NCBI GenBank assembly: GCA_902793635.1
Contig: CADBEA010000027.1
Coordinates: forward strand, 1-35,883
DNA: 35,883 bases
DNA from: an uncultured Erysipelotrichaceae bacterium
GTDB taxonomy: Bacteria; Bacillota_I; Bacilli_A; Erysipelotrichales; Erysipelotrichaceae
Direction: 5' to 3'
A program made the translations under genes and the position numbers. The notes under the pieces were generated by a model. The model worked only from the letters and a program-made list of their open reading frames with translations, searched no databases and had not been told where the DNA came from. Positions 22,321 to 31,600 of this stretch are shown one piece after another (within the stretch, counting starts at the first letter, position 1; every line of letters begins with the position of its first letter).

Positions 22321-23115
22321 ATGATAGTCAAGACTCTTGGTGATAAACATAATCCTGCAATACTGATGATTCCGGGGATGTTCTGCACATACGAGATGCC
22401 GGCAATCATAGCTGAATATCTGAAAGATGATTATTACATCATATTGCCTACTCTGGACGGACACCATAAGGAAGAACCTGTTTATTATTCAAAAAAAACA
22501 GATGCGAAAAAGATCATCTTCTGGCTTCATGCAAACAGCATTGACCGGATCGCCATGCTGCAAGGCACTTCCATGGGTGCGGAAGTAGCATTGGAAGTTG
22601 CCCGGCAGATCGATATACCCGTCAATCTATATCTGTTTGACGGTGGTCCCTTTTTTCATTTCCCGCGATTCTTCCGGGCAATCATGGCTGCGAAGTTCAT
22701 GTCTTTCATGAAAAAGACCAGAGGAAAAGAAAAAGATCAGGCCATTGATGACCTGTTGAATGATCCTTTTGTAAAGAAGCTCGGAGGAGATTCTCTCGAA
22801 TCCTACCGCGGTCTGATGGGCGGTTTCTGCGAAGTCAGCCAGTGGATCAGCGACGAATCTGTCAAGCGGATCGCTGATACCTGTTACAAATGTGATCTGC
22901 CGGATTTTGATGAAGATACTGTCAGGAGATTTATCTTCCTGTATTCTGAAAAAGAACCTGCCCGCCAGGCCGAAAAACGTGTGAAAAAGAAATATCCCTC
23001 CGCAAGATATATTGTTATGGAAGGATACGGTCACGGCGGTTTTCAGGGAGAACAGCCACAGCAGTATTCAGAGTTTATCAGAGATCTGCTGAAACAGAAG
23101 AACCGCAGTTTCTGA
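22321..23115 (+). CDS. Alpha/beta-hydrolase
   Basis: A 264-residue cytoplasmic alpha/beta-hydrolase. It opens with NPAILMIPGMFCTYEMPAII (oxyanion-hole region). The nucleophile elbow is GTSMGAE (S84), and the C-terminal catalytic His is in EGYGHGGFQ. The acid is probably the Asp or Glu in the YSEKEP or DFDEDT segment. A helical lid lies between residues ~110 and 190. Substrate unknown. It probably forms a transcript with the preceding membrane protein. Confidence 0.8.
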   Translation: MIVKTLGDKHNPAILMIPGMFCTYEMPAIIAEYLKDDYYIILPTLDGHHKEEPVYYSKKTDAKKIIFWLHANSIDRIAMLQGTSMGAEVALEVARQIDIPVNLYLFDGGPFFHFPRFFRAIMAAKFMSFMKKTRGKEKDQAIDDLLNDPFVKKLGGDSLESYRGLMGGFCEVSQWISDESVKRIADTCYKCDLPDFDEDTVRRFIFLYSEKEPARQAEKRVKKKYPSARYIVMEGYGHGGFQGEQPQQYSEFIRDLLKQKNRSF

Positions 23116-23158
23116 GATGCGTATGCATCGTCAGGCTGCGGATCTTTTTTCTTTCTGT

Positions 23159-24001
23159 TCAGATTTCCCGGATCATGAAGCGGGAATAACAGTTGATCGG
23201 TTTTTCAAAGTATTTATCCTGACCTGTCTCTGAGAAGATTTCCGAATAGACGGTCAGCACCATGTTTTCAATGTTGCGGATCTTTCCGGAGATGCAGCTC
23301 ACAGCGGCGAGTTCCCCTTTCCCGTTTATTATAAACAGCATCTGGGGAGTGCCCTGCAAATCATTGAGAATGGCTGTGATCAATTCTTTGTCCGGATGTT
23401 CAACGGTGAATGTTTTGTTTTCATAGGAGGAAAAGAAGATCAGTTTTACAACCTTTTCTTCTTCATACAGTCTTCTGCCTTCCGCGATGATTCTCTCATC
23501 TGCGATATCCTTGTCCCTCAGTTGTGTCAGAATGGAATCCTCAGGTTTTGCCGGTTCGGCTGACACTTCGCTTTCTTCTTTTGTTTCGTCGAAGATCATG
23601 ATATCCACACCGGTTTCATGGGGATGTCCTTCCGAGCGGAAAACCGGTCTGGAAAGAATTCCGCAAAGATATTCTGAATCGGTGATGAACTTCGGCGTTG
23701 CGTCAAAGTAATCCTTCTGTACACCGTCTTTCGGGAAGTAGCCGTTGTTTTCGACAAACAGATGGCAGTGTTTTCCTTTCGCATCCGTGCCTTCAAAGAT
23801 GTACTTTGCACACATATGACGCAAACCGGAAGCGTCGGTCACCTGCACATCCGCCGCACCAGGCATGATCTTTCCCTTGAAAAAGGAAGAATCAACCGTT
23901 CCCCCGAAAGGGATGAAAGTGACTTTGGCGGTTTCCGTTTTCAGCCGGGTGATCTCTGATCTGTCGATCGTGATATGGAATGTCATGATTTTCGCGCTCA
24001 T
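23159..24001 (-). CDS. DUF3237-domain protein with extra C-terminal domain
   Basis: A 280-residue soluble protein. The first ~145 residues match DUF3237: TVDSSFFKGKIMPGAADVQVTD, then YIFEGTDAKGKHCHLFVENNGYF, then PVFRSEGHPHETGVDIMIFD. DUF3237 is a beta-barrel of unknown role, usually ~150 residues. A linker (KEESEVSAEPAKPEDS) joins it to ~120 further residues, with ILTQLRDKDIADERIIAEGRRLYEEEKV and a beta-rich tail. I do not recognise this second domain. Downstream it converges with the alpha/beta-hydrolase gene. Confidence 0.72.
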   Translation of the reverse strand: MSAKIMTFHITIDRSEITRLKTETAKVTFIPFGGTVDSSFFKGKIMPGAADVQVTDASGLRHMCAKYIFEGTDAKGKHCHLFVENNGYFPKDGVQKDYFDATPKFITDSEYLCGILSRPVFRSEGHPHETGVDIMIFDETKEESEVSAEPAKPEDSILTQLRDKDIADERIIAEGRRLYEEEKVVKLIFFSSYENKTFTVEHPDKELITAILNDLQGTPQMLFIINGKGELAAVSCISGKIRNIENMVLTVYSEIFSETGQDKYFEKPINCYSRFMIREI

Positions 24002-24198
24002 GATGAAATATCCTTTCTATGACTCTTACATAATGATACCGTACTTTGATCAGGGAAAGTTCCCTTTCTCTTTCCGTTAAACAGCCGGGTTTCCTTGTTC
24101 AGCTGCCGGCAAAGACAAAACGGCGGACTGACAGACAAAACTTCGAATCTGATTTCAGTTATGGTTTTATAGATGACAGTATTTCCTCTAAAATATGA

Positions 24199-24663
24199 TT
24201 GACGGATATCCGCAGATTCAAATTGGAAAAACATTTGACAGCAGATGATATAAAAAAGACATACATTGCTCATCGCAGTGACTGGAAAACAGAACCCATG
24301 CCGCAGCAGAATGAGACTTTCGTGCTGAACAGGTCTTTCAGCGATGAAGAAATGGCTGTGCTCCGCCACGGCAATGTTCCGCAGGCCATGGAGGATAAAT
24401 GGTTCTGGTATATGGAGGGATCCACTCTCTGGGCACACCGCAGCTGGACCGGCCACTGTATTTACCGAATCGATTTTAAAGACGACAGCAATCATCTTGT
24501 GACCGTCAACCGCGATCCGGAACAGTACAGGTGCACCAGCATCGAAGAAGATATCGAGTCACTGAACAAACTGCTGGACTGGTGGACCGAGAGCCCTTAT
24601 GATCACTACAACGAGTGGCTTTCGGAGACATATGACGCATTGAAGAAAGCAGGCAAAGCATAG
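24199..24663 (+). CDS. Uncharacterised acidic protein (154 aa)
   Basis: The frame opens at TTG 24199 directly after a stop and has no good ribosome site. A later TTG near 24223 is also possible, so the N-terminus may be truncated. The rest reads well as a folded protein: TFVLNRSFSDEEMAVLRHGNVPQAMEDKWFWY, then EGSTLWAHRSWTGHCIYRIDF, and a C-terminal helical LDWWTESPYDHYNEWLSETYD. The Trp/His-rich WAHRSWTGHC segment could be an active site, but the family is unknown to me. Confidence 0.55.
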   Translation: MTDIRRFKLEKHLTADDIKKTYIAHRSDWKTEPMPQQNETFVLNRSFSDEEMAVLRHGNVPQAMEDKWFWYMEGSTLWAHRSWTGHCIYRIDFKDDSNHLVTVNRDPEQYRCTSIEEDIESLNKLLDWWTESPYDHYNEWLSETYDALKKAGKA

Positions 24664-24694
24664 TGTACAGGATCGATCTGTGAATGAGGATAAT

Positions 24695-25018
24695 ATGAGT
24701 GATTTCATCTGGTTTATTTTGATTGGTGTCTTATTTGTGTTTTTAGGTCTGATTTTCATCTGGCTTGGCTGGCAGATCTGGAAAAAGCAGAGAACGGATC
24801 TGATCATCAGTTATCATAATGATAAGGTCAGTGAAGAAAACAGACAGGCATATTACACACTCTTCGGAGCCGGGGTTCTTGTCATGGGAACCGGGTTTAT
24901 CCTTTCCGGCATATGCACAATATTTATCCGGTCCCTTCTCGCCTTTGGACCAATGGCAGCCGGACTTGTACTTGGCATGGCAATGCTGGTGTCAGCAGTC
25001 ATGAAGTACAACCATTGA
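24695..25018 (+). CDS. DUF3784-like membrane protein
   Basis: Start at ATG 24695 with GAGGA just before it; GTG at 24680 is in frame but weaker. A 107-residue protein with a TM helix (FIWFILIGVLFVFLGLIFIWLG), a cytoplasmic basic stretch (WKKQRTDLIISYHNDKVSEENRQ) that is the DUF3784 signature, and two further helices. Function of the family is unknown. It follows the 24199 protein by 31 nt. Confidence 0.68.
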   Translation: MSDFIWFILIGVLFVFLGLIFIWLGWQIWKKQRTDLIISYHNDKVSEENRQAYYTLFGAGVLVMGTGFILSGICTIFIRSLLAFGPMAAGLVLGMAMLVSAVMKYNH

Positions 25019-25146
25019 CAGAACTGCGGATTTTCGTTCCGTTACGCATGCTGCTACGAACTGAAAATCGAGAGAAAAAGAGGAATGATAAACGCAAAAG
25101 ATCATGAAAAACCCGGAAAACCGGATTGTTTGGAAAGTGAGACGAT

Positions 25147-25644
25147 ATGACGCAGCAGATCATTTTGCTGAATGGACCTTCCAGCAGCGGAAAGTCCACA
25201 TTGGCCAGAGCATTGCAGACTCTTATTTCAGATAAGTGTTCGGAACGATATGAAATTGTTTCGATCGATGATTTTCTGAAAATGTCAACGGAAGAACCGA
25301 TCTATGAAGATGATGTTTTCGAAATATCGGATGATCTTTGTTCTAAGGTTCAGGAAATAACAAACGCAGGTACCGGTGTGATCATCGATCATGTGATTAC
25401 CAGTGAACGTATTTTTGAGCATCTGAAGAATCATCTGACATCCAGCCAGATACGGCTGGTGCGCGTCAGCTGCCCTTTGCGGCTGTTAAGGGAAAGAGAA
25501 CTTGCCCGCGGGAACAGACCTCCCGGATCTGCGGAAGCCTCGGAAGAATATCTGTTTCCAAAGAACGGATATGATCTAACTGTCGATACCGGATCGAAAT
25601 CACCTGCGGAGAATGCTCTGCTGATCTTCGAAACTTTTTTCTGA
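25147..25644 (+). CDS. Chloramphenicol-phosphotransferase-like P-loop kinase
   Basis: A 165-residue single-domain P-loop kinase. The Walker A motif is NGPSSSGKST (residues 9-18). A DDF pair follows in VSIDDFLKM, then GVIIDHVIT. The basic LRLLRERELARGNRPPGSA stretch and YDLTVDTGSKSP near the C-terminus match the order of motifs in chloramphenicol phosphotransferase (Cpt) and its relatives. Cpt phosphorylates the chloramphenicol primary hydroxyl; many relatives have other or unknown substrates, so resistance is only a hypothesis. GAAAGTGAG upstream provides a moderate ribosome site. Confidence 0.75.
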   Translation: MTQQIILLNGPSSSGKSTLARALQTLISDKCSERYEIVSIDDFLKMSTEEPIYEDDVFEISDDLCSKVQEITNAGTGVIIDHVITSERIFEHLKNHLTSSQIRLVRVSCPLRLLRERELARGNRPPGSAEASEEYLFPKNGYDLTVDTGSKSPAENALLIFETFF

Positions 25645-25727
25645 CCTGGAATTCTGACTGTTGATATGGATTGAAGTAACAGAGAGGATAAAGGAAACCG
25701 ACGATATCCTCCGTATCCTGCGAGCCG

Positions 25728-26045
25728 GTGCGGATCTTGGGTGCGGATCTTGTATATAAAGAAGATGACGAAGCGAGTTATCCGGATATATTCTCCAATG
25801 GTAAGACAGATGAAGATCCGGAACAGTACCTGGATACAGAGACAATCATCAGATATTTCGCGGTCAATCATTTTCTGATCAGCTACGGCAGATATACGGG
25901 ACGGATGCTGCATAACTATGTACTGTATGAAAATGTCGGCAGACTTGCGGCAGAATCAGAAATGCAAAATGAAAAAGACAGGATCGATGCGTCCAGCATT
26001 CGCATCGAAGATCCTGGATCCGCAGAGAGCCTGCTGAATCAATAA
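25728..26045 (+). pseudogene. CotH-kinase-like gene remnant
   Basis: The frame reads GADLVYKEDDEASYPDIFSNGKTD and then YLDTETIIRYFAVNHFL, SYGRYTGRMLHNYVLYEN. These match the central part of CotH spore-coat/secreted kinases, where a longer spacer normally separates GKTD from the RYFAVHNF-like segment. The N- and C-terminal parts are absent, so this is a fragment with an internal deletion and a foreign tail. Just before it, GGTGCGGATCTTG is tandemly repeated, hinting at a slippage or recombination event. Confidence 0.6.
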
Positions 26046-26075
26046 AAAAACTGATTTCTAAGTCAGGAGGATGAA

Positions 26076-26306
26076 ATGGAAGAAAAGGAAAAGAAACTCT
26101 CAAAAGAACAGACGGAACAGATCGCGGGTGGAACCGCGCAAAAACACGTCTATTACTGCAGCCATTGCGAAGACACCTTCGCGACCGAAGAAGAACTGAA
26201 AAACCATATCGAGAATACGCACGGAATCATCACCTGTCCGATGTGCAAACGGCCGATGAAAAAACACTCCGTGTGTGAGGTATGCGGCTACGCAGATCCC
26301 GCCTGA
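26076..26306 (+). CDS. GG-leader-like peptide with C2H2 zinc finger and zinc ribbon
   Basis: AGGAGG before ATG 26076 gives a strong start. The 76-residue protein begins EEKEKKLSKEQTEQIAGG, a leader of double-glycine type (L-S-K-E... I-A-G-G). The rest is YYCSHCEDTFATEEELKNH plus IENTH, a C2H2 zinc finger, and CPMCKRPMKKHSVCEVCG, a two-CxxC ribbon. It shares its leader style and Zn-ribbon ending with the protein at 15752, though the sequences differ. It could be a metal-binding secreted peptide, or a small regulator whose leader likeness is coincidence. No processing transporter is nearby. Confidence 0.68.
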   Translation: MEEKEKKLSKEQTEQIAGGTAQKHVYYCSHCEDTFATEEELKNHIENTHGIITCPMCKRPMKKHSVCEVCGYADPA

Positions 26307-26366
26307 GTCTGCCGGAAGCGAAAACGCCTCAAAAAACTGTGCTTTATACCTTGAACAGGAGAGAAA

Positions 26367-27422
26367 ATGGTCAGAATTCTCATAAATCTGGCCCTCATCT
26401 TTCTCAGACTGATGCCGCTGGTCGTCCTTTACTCTGCGCTGTACCGGGATCCCTGCCATCAGACACTGAAGAAAGCGGGTTTTACGGAAAAGGATATAAC
26501 CGTTGGTGATGTCCGTTTTCATTATGCTGAATCGGCAGGATCTGATAAACCGCCTCTTCTCCTTCTGCATGCGCAGCTGCTGGACTGGCTTTCCTATCAT
26601 CGCGTCATGATTCCCCTGTCGGAAAAGTATCATGTATTCGCGGTTGATTATCCCGGACACGGAATGACCGGATACCCGGATGATTATGAGATGAGTGCGA
26701 AACAGATCGGCACTTCCCTGGCACAGTTTATTGAAGAAGTAATTGGCAGACCTGTCATTGTCAGCGGAAATTCATCCGGAGGACTTCTGGCTGTCTGGCT
26801 GTCAGCCAACCGGCCTGATCTGATTGAAGCTGCCATCCTGGAAGATCCGCCTTTGTTTTCCTCGGAATACCCTTCCATCAGGAAAACCATTGCATACCGC
26901 ACCTTTGCCATCAGTGACAAGGCGGTTCGGGAAGACAATGAAGGAGACTATCTTATATTCTGGATCAGAAACTCCGAGGCGTTTTTCAAAAACAACGCGT
27001 TCCCCGGAGCACGGGTTGTGATCCGTGTTCTGATATTCCTGTCGAGGATGCTTCACTGGCAGAAAACCGTCGAGATACCCTTTGTATCTCCGCTGATCAG
27101 GGAAATGGTCAGGGGAATGGATCTGTATGATCCGCACTTCGGCAAGGCGTTTTATGACGGCACATGGAATGCCGGCTTCAGTCATGCGGAAGCGCTGCAG
27201 AAAATCACCTGCCCTGTCCTCCTGATCCAGGCCGACACTTCCTTTCTTCCGGACGGAACACTGAACGGCGCGATGTCACAGGAAAACGCGGAGTTTGCCC
27301 TGAGCAGACTGCCGAACGGCAGACTTGTCCATCTTCCGGCAAGACATGTGGTTCATCTGGAAGCTCCTGATGCTTATCTCAGAGAAACCGAAACTTTTCT
27401 GAAAGATATCGCACAGAAATAA
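26367..27422 (+). CDS. Alpha/beta-hydrolase with N-terminal signal-anchor
   Basis: A 351-residue protein with AGGAGAG before ATG 26367. Residues ~4-24 are hydrophobic (ILINLALIFLRLMPLVVLYSA), probably a membrane anchor. The catalytic region has PLLLLHAQLLDWLSYHRVMIPLSE, DYPGHGMTGYP, the nucleophile elbow SGNSSGGLLA (S136), an acid in LIQADTSFLPDG and a late His in ARHVVHLEAPDAYL. This arrangement matches alpha/beta-hydrolases of the HsaD/epoxide-hydrolase-like type. Substrate unknown. It starts 60 nt after the zinc-finger peptide gene. Confidence 0.8.
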   Translation: MVRILINLALIFLRLMPLVVLYSALYRDPCHQTLKKAGFTEKDITVGDVRFHYAESAGSDKPPLLLLHAQLLDWLSYHRVMIPLSEKYHVFAVDYPGHGMTGYPDDYEMSAKQIGTSLAQFIEEVIGRPVIVSGNSSGGLLAVWLSANRPDLIEAAILEDPPLFSSEYPSIRKTIAYRTFAISDKAVREDNEGDYLIFWIRNSEAFFKNNAFPGARVVIRVLIFLSRMLHWQKTVEIPFVSPLIREMVRGMDLYDPHFGKAFYDGTWNAGFSHAEALQKITCPVLLIQADTSFLPDGTLNGAMSQENAEFALSRLPNGRLVHLPARHVVHLEAPDAYLRETETFLKDIAQK

Positions 27423-27466
27423 TAATCTGACATCATATTGACACAGAAGCGAAAGGAGAAAAGGCA

Positions 27467-27955
27467 ATGCAGAACGATCGCTTTATGGAACTTGTGAAAA
27501 AAGAGAAAGGTTTCGAATTCTGTCAGGCTTTCCGCGATGAAACCGACTGGATCATCGGCGGCAAAGAGGATACGTACTGGTTTGCGGTATTAAAGGATCA
27601 GTCGGTCAGGGAAATGTATATCGGAACACTCAAGGACGGTATCTGGACTGACCGTATGATCAAAGGAAAAGGAAAAAAGAGAACCGTAAAGGAAATGCCT
27701 GCCGGAAGCACAATTAAGCGGATAGAGGAAAGAGCGTATTATATGCAGGAAGAGCCATGGGTCGCAAACAGAAAGCCCAGGCTCATTGCGGACGCTCATC
27801 CTCATTACCATTATGTCTACGGGATGGGTGACAAGGCGCTGGACGTATCAGAAGCTTACGGCATAAGCATCGCATACTCGGACCTGAAAGATCCTTCCGC
27901 CGGTTTTCATCTGCGGCATCTTTATACCGGTGAAGGGACGGAGATTCCGGATTGA
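27467..27955 (+). CDS. Uncharacterised protein (162 aa)
   Basis: AAAGGAG before ATG 27467. A soluble, basic-leaning protein with FEFCQAFRDETDWIIGGKED, WFAVLKDQSVREMYIGTLKDG and DAHPHYHYVYGMGD. The His-rich HPHYHYVYG segment may bind a metal. No family recognised. It is 44 nt downstream of the anchored hydrolase and may share its transcript. Confidence 0.55.
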   Translation: MQNDRFMELVKKEKGFEFCQAFRDETDWIIGGKEDTYWFAVLKDQSVREMYIGTLKDGIWTDRMIKGKGKKRTVKEMPAGSTIKRIEERAYYMQEEPWVANRKPRLIADAHPHYHYVYGMGDKALDVSEAYGISIAYSDLKDPSAGFHLRHLYTGEGTEIPD

Positions 27956-28024
27956 TCTGGGACAGATTTCCTGATTCTCCCCTTTTGCGGTATGAAAATA
28001 AGGAAAGACTTTTGATATTTACTG

Positions 28025-28053
28025 CCTGCTGAAAAAGCGGCAAAGACAGCAGG
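28025..28053. promoter_or_regulatory. Inverted repeat upstream of the molybdoenzyme operon
   Basis: CCTGCTG (28025-28031) and CAGCAGG (28047-28053) form a perfect 7-bp inverted repeat with a 15-nt spacer, about 145 nt before the iron-sulfur gene. A candidate -10 (TATAAG) lies near 28095. It may be an operator or a transcribed hairpin. Confidence 0.4.
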
Positions 28054-28196
28054 TCACATCATACGAACTGTGCTGAAAAAACAGATATACTTAGTATAAG
28101 AATGCCCAGGCGGATCATGATCTCAGCCTGCGTATACAATTCCATGCAAGCAAACAATGACCGCTGATGATCGATCCAGCAAAAAAGGAGTTCCCT

Positions 28197-28682
28197 ATGA
28201 AGCGTTTCGGATTTATCTACGACCAGAAAAAATGCATCGGCTGCAATGTCTGCCAGATGGCATGCAAGGACAAAAACAACCTGGAAATGGGACTGTTTTT
28301 CCGCCGCACTGTTACGCTGGAAAGTGATGAGAATCCTCCTAGGTATTTTCATTTTTCCGGTGCCTGCATTCACTGCGACGAGGCGGAATGCATCAGACAC
28401 TGTCCGACCGGTGCCATGTACCGGAAAAGTGACGGAACTGTCGGCCACCGGAAAGAAAAATGCATCGGCTGCGGAATCTGCACCCGGGTCTGCCCGCAGG
28501 CTGCACCGAAACTCAGTTTCCGCGACGGCCGCAGTGCCAAGTGCAACGGTTGTGCCGACTTGCGGGCTATGGGAAAGAACCCGGCATGCGTCGACGCCTG
28601 TCTGACTCACTGTCTGCAGTTTATTGACTATGAAACTCTTGGTGAAAACCGTGAAAGAAAGGCAGAATACCCATGGGAATGA
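28197..28682 (+). CDS. DmsB-like four-cluster iron-sulfur subunit, cytoplasmic
   Basis: A 161-residue ferredoxin-type protein. AAAAGGAG precedes ATG 28197, so an upstream in-frame start at 28167 is not used. Sixteen Cys make four 4Fe-4S sites: C13-x2-C16-x2-C19-x3-C23; C57, C60, C65, C69; C89, C92, C95, C99; C116, C119, C131, C135. The last site (CNGCADLRAMGKNPACVDAC) is the DmsB/NrfC style. No Tat signal and no TM segment, so it acts in the cytoplasm. It overlaps the next gene by 10 nt, and should pass electrons between the flavin and molybdenum parts of that protein. Confidence 0.88.
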   Translation: MKRFGFIYDQKKCIGCNVCQMACKDKNNLEMGLFFRRTVTLESDENPPRYFHFSGACIHCDEAECIRHCPTGAMYRKSDGTVGHRKEKCIGCGICTRVCPQAAPKLSFRDGRSAKCNGCADLRAMGKNPACVDACLTHCLQFIDYETLGENRERKAEYPWE

Positions 28683-31600
28683 AATATGTAATTATCGGCG
28701 GCGGCATTGCCGGTGTAAGTGCCGCGGAAACGATCCGGGCAAATTCTTCCGAAGCGGAAATCTGCATTCTTGAAGCGGGTGAAGACAGACCTTATCTGCG
28801 TCCCCTTCTCAGCAAGACGGACATCAAGTATCTGAATGCCGGAAACATCGCACTTCATCCGACTGAATGGTATGAAAGAAAACAGATTCAGCTGAAGACC
28901 GACTACGCTGTTACTTCCATCCATGCGGATGAGCATTTTGTAACATGCCGGGACGGCAGCCGGATCTCTTATGACAAACTGATCTGCGCCCTGGGTGCTT
29001 TCGCGGCGGTTCCGCCGATTCCCGGTGCGGATCATAAAGGTGTGCATACCGTACGCAGTATTGCCGACATGAAGAGAATCCACCGTGATATGGCCTTTGC
29101 GGAAAATGCTGTCGTGGTCGGCGGCGGCGTGATCGGTGTGGAACTCGCGGAGGAACTGAAGGCAGCCGGTGTGAATGTCACAGTATTGGAACTGGCGCCG
29201 AAACTGCTCGGCCGCTTTATGGACGATGAAAGCGCCGCTGTGTTCAAAGACCGTCTGGAAGCACAGGGAATCCACAGTTTCACCAGCGTTTCGGACATTG
29301 TGATCGAAACCGGTGACGATGACCGTGTCAATACTGTCACAGCGAAGATCAGCGGCGAAAGCAGTTCATTCGCGGCAGATCTGGTGATCCTTTCCTGCGG
29401 CATCCGGGCGGATGTGAAACTGCTGCAGGAAGCCGGTGCCGAATGCGGACGAGGAGTCGTTGTCAATCAGGGCATGGAGACGAGTCTTCCGGATGTACTG
29501 GCAGCCGGTGACTGCATTCAGTGGAATCCGAATCCCGGTCTCTGGAGTTTTGCCGAACAGAGCGGTATCGCTGCCGGTCTCAGCGCTGTCTATGGCGCTG
29601 AATCCGAAGAAGTCAGGAATGCCCGGTTATATAACGGCGGCGAACTGATCTTCTCCGGCCGCCATGTGTTTGTGTATTCCTTCGGCGACGTTTCCGAAGA
29701 AGGAATCAGGACAGTATTCGAACCGGATCACCGTATCCACTATCAGGTCAATCCGGCAAATCCTGCTGAACCATATGAAAAACTCTTTTATCAGAACGGC
29801 AAATTGTGCGGTGCCATCCTGATCGACGCCCCGCAGCATCTTGCTGATATCCGAAACACGCTCTGGGGACAGATGGGCATGACACCGGGAGCGTCGCAAA
29901 AACAGCTGCCGAGATCCGTCTGGCTGCTGGCGGCGGATTTCTTCGCCGACCGTGAAAAAGCAATGCGGCTGCTGAAACTGCTGCCGGAGTGGGCAGAACA
30001 CACAGAAGAAGAATGGCAGCTCGAATACGATTTCCTGTTCCGCGGCTGCGATGCGGATTTCAAGCCGTCTCTGTGGGCTTCGGTCTGCTTTGACGAGCGC
30101 ATTCTGTGCAATCAGACAACACTGGAAGTGATCAAACGATACTATGCCGACGGTTACCGGCCGGTCCGTATGGAAGGCAATCCGCCGGATTATATCGGTG
30201 AACAGTACCGTTATCTCTATTATCTGACCTGTGCCGGAAATCAGAAGCACAGTGATGAATTTGCTGGTGATTACACTCTGGAAAACCAGAAGCTACTGCT
30301 GAAAGAACTGAAAAAACGCGGCACTTTCCAGGCTTTCATCACCATCAGCGATCACCTTCTCCATGTGCTCGGCGGCCGCTGCGATACATCTCTGTCCTCT
30401 TTTGCCAGAGCACTCGGCATTGAAAACAGAACCGCCCAGATCTGGGATATCCTGAAGTCGTCTGCTGAAGAGTTCATTGACATCACCGAGGACGGTCCTT
30501 CCCCTGCCATCGCACTCGAGGAACCAAGAGTTGTTCTGAGTGGCGGCGGCAATAACTGCGGCGGCAAATGCGTGATCCGGCCGACGGTACAGGAAGGCTG
30601 TATCCTGAAGATCGAATCCGATCTTTCCAGCAATGATCCGCAGATCCGCGCCTGTGTCAGAGGCAGAGGCTACCGGAAGACATTCCTTTCTCCGGACCGG
30701 CTGCGGTATCCGATGAAGCGCATCGGCGAACGCGGCAACGGTAAATTCCGCCGCATCACCTGGCAGCAGGCAGCCGATGAAATATCCCGGAAATGGATCC
30801 GTATCCGCGATACCTACGGACCGGGTTCCCGCTATGTCAACTACGCGACCGGTGTCACCGGCGTCATGCGTCCTTCCAGTCTTGCCAAGCGTCTTTTGGC
30901 AGCGGACGGCGGGTATCTGGAATCCTACGGCAGTTACAGTTCCGCCTGTGCTTCCTACATTGCGCCTTATATCTTCGGCGACATATTTTTCGGCAACAGT
31001 CCGGCGGATATCCTGAATACGAATCTGGTCATCTTCTGGGGCGACAATTCCACCGAAACCATCTTCGGTTCGGAAAGAAACTACTACCTTTCGAAGCTGA
31101 AGGAAAAGAATATCCGCATCATCGCCATCGATCCCCGTCTTTCACAGACGGCCATCACATATGCGAACGAATGGATCCCGATCCGGCCGACTTCCGACGC
31201 AGCTCTGGCGGATGCCATGGCATATACGATCTTCCAGGAAGGTCTGCAGGATCAGGCATATATGGACAAATACTGCATCGGCTTTGACGAACAGCATATG
31301 CCGGAAGGTGTCGGGCCGAACGAAAGCTACCACAGTTATCTCTTCGGCCTGCAGGACGGCATCGAACGCACGCCGGAATGGGCGGAACCGCTCACCGGTA
31401 TTCCGGCCGACAAGATCCGCAGTCTGGCCAGAGAATTCGCAGCCGCAAAACCCGCCTGCATCATCAGCGGCTACGGTATACAGCGCACCGGCAATGGTGA
31501 ACAGGCAGTCAAGGGAATCGCAACCCTGGCGGCGATGACCGGCAATATCGGCATCTCCGGCGGCAATGCCGGCGGCTGCGGCATGACCCGTGAACATGCC

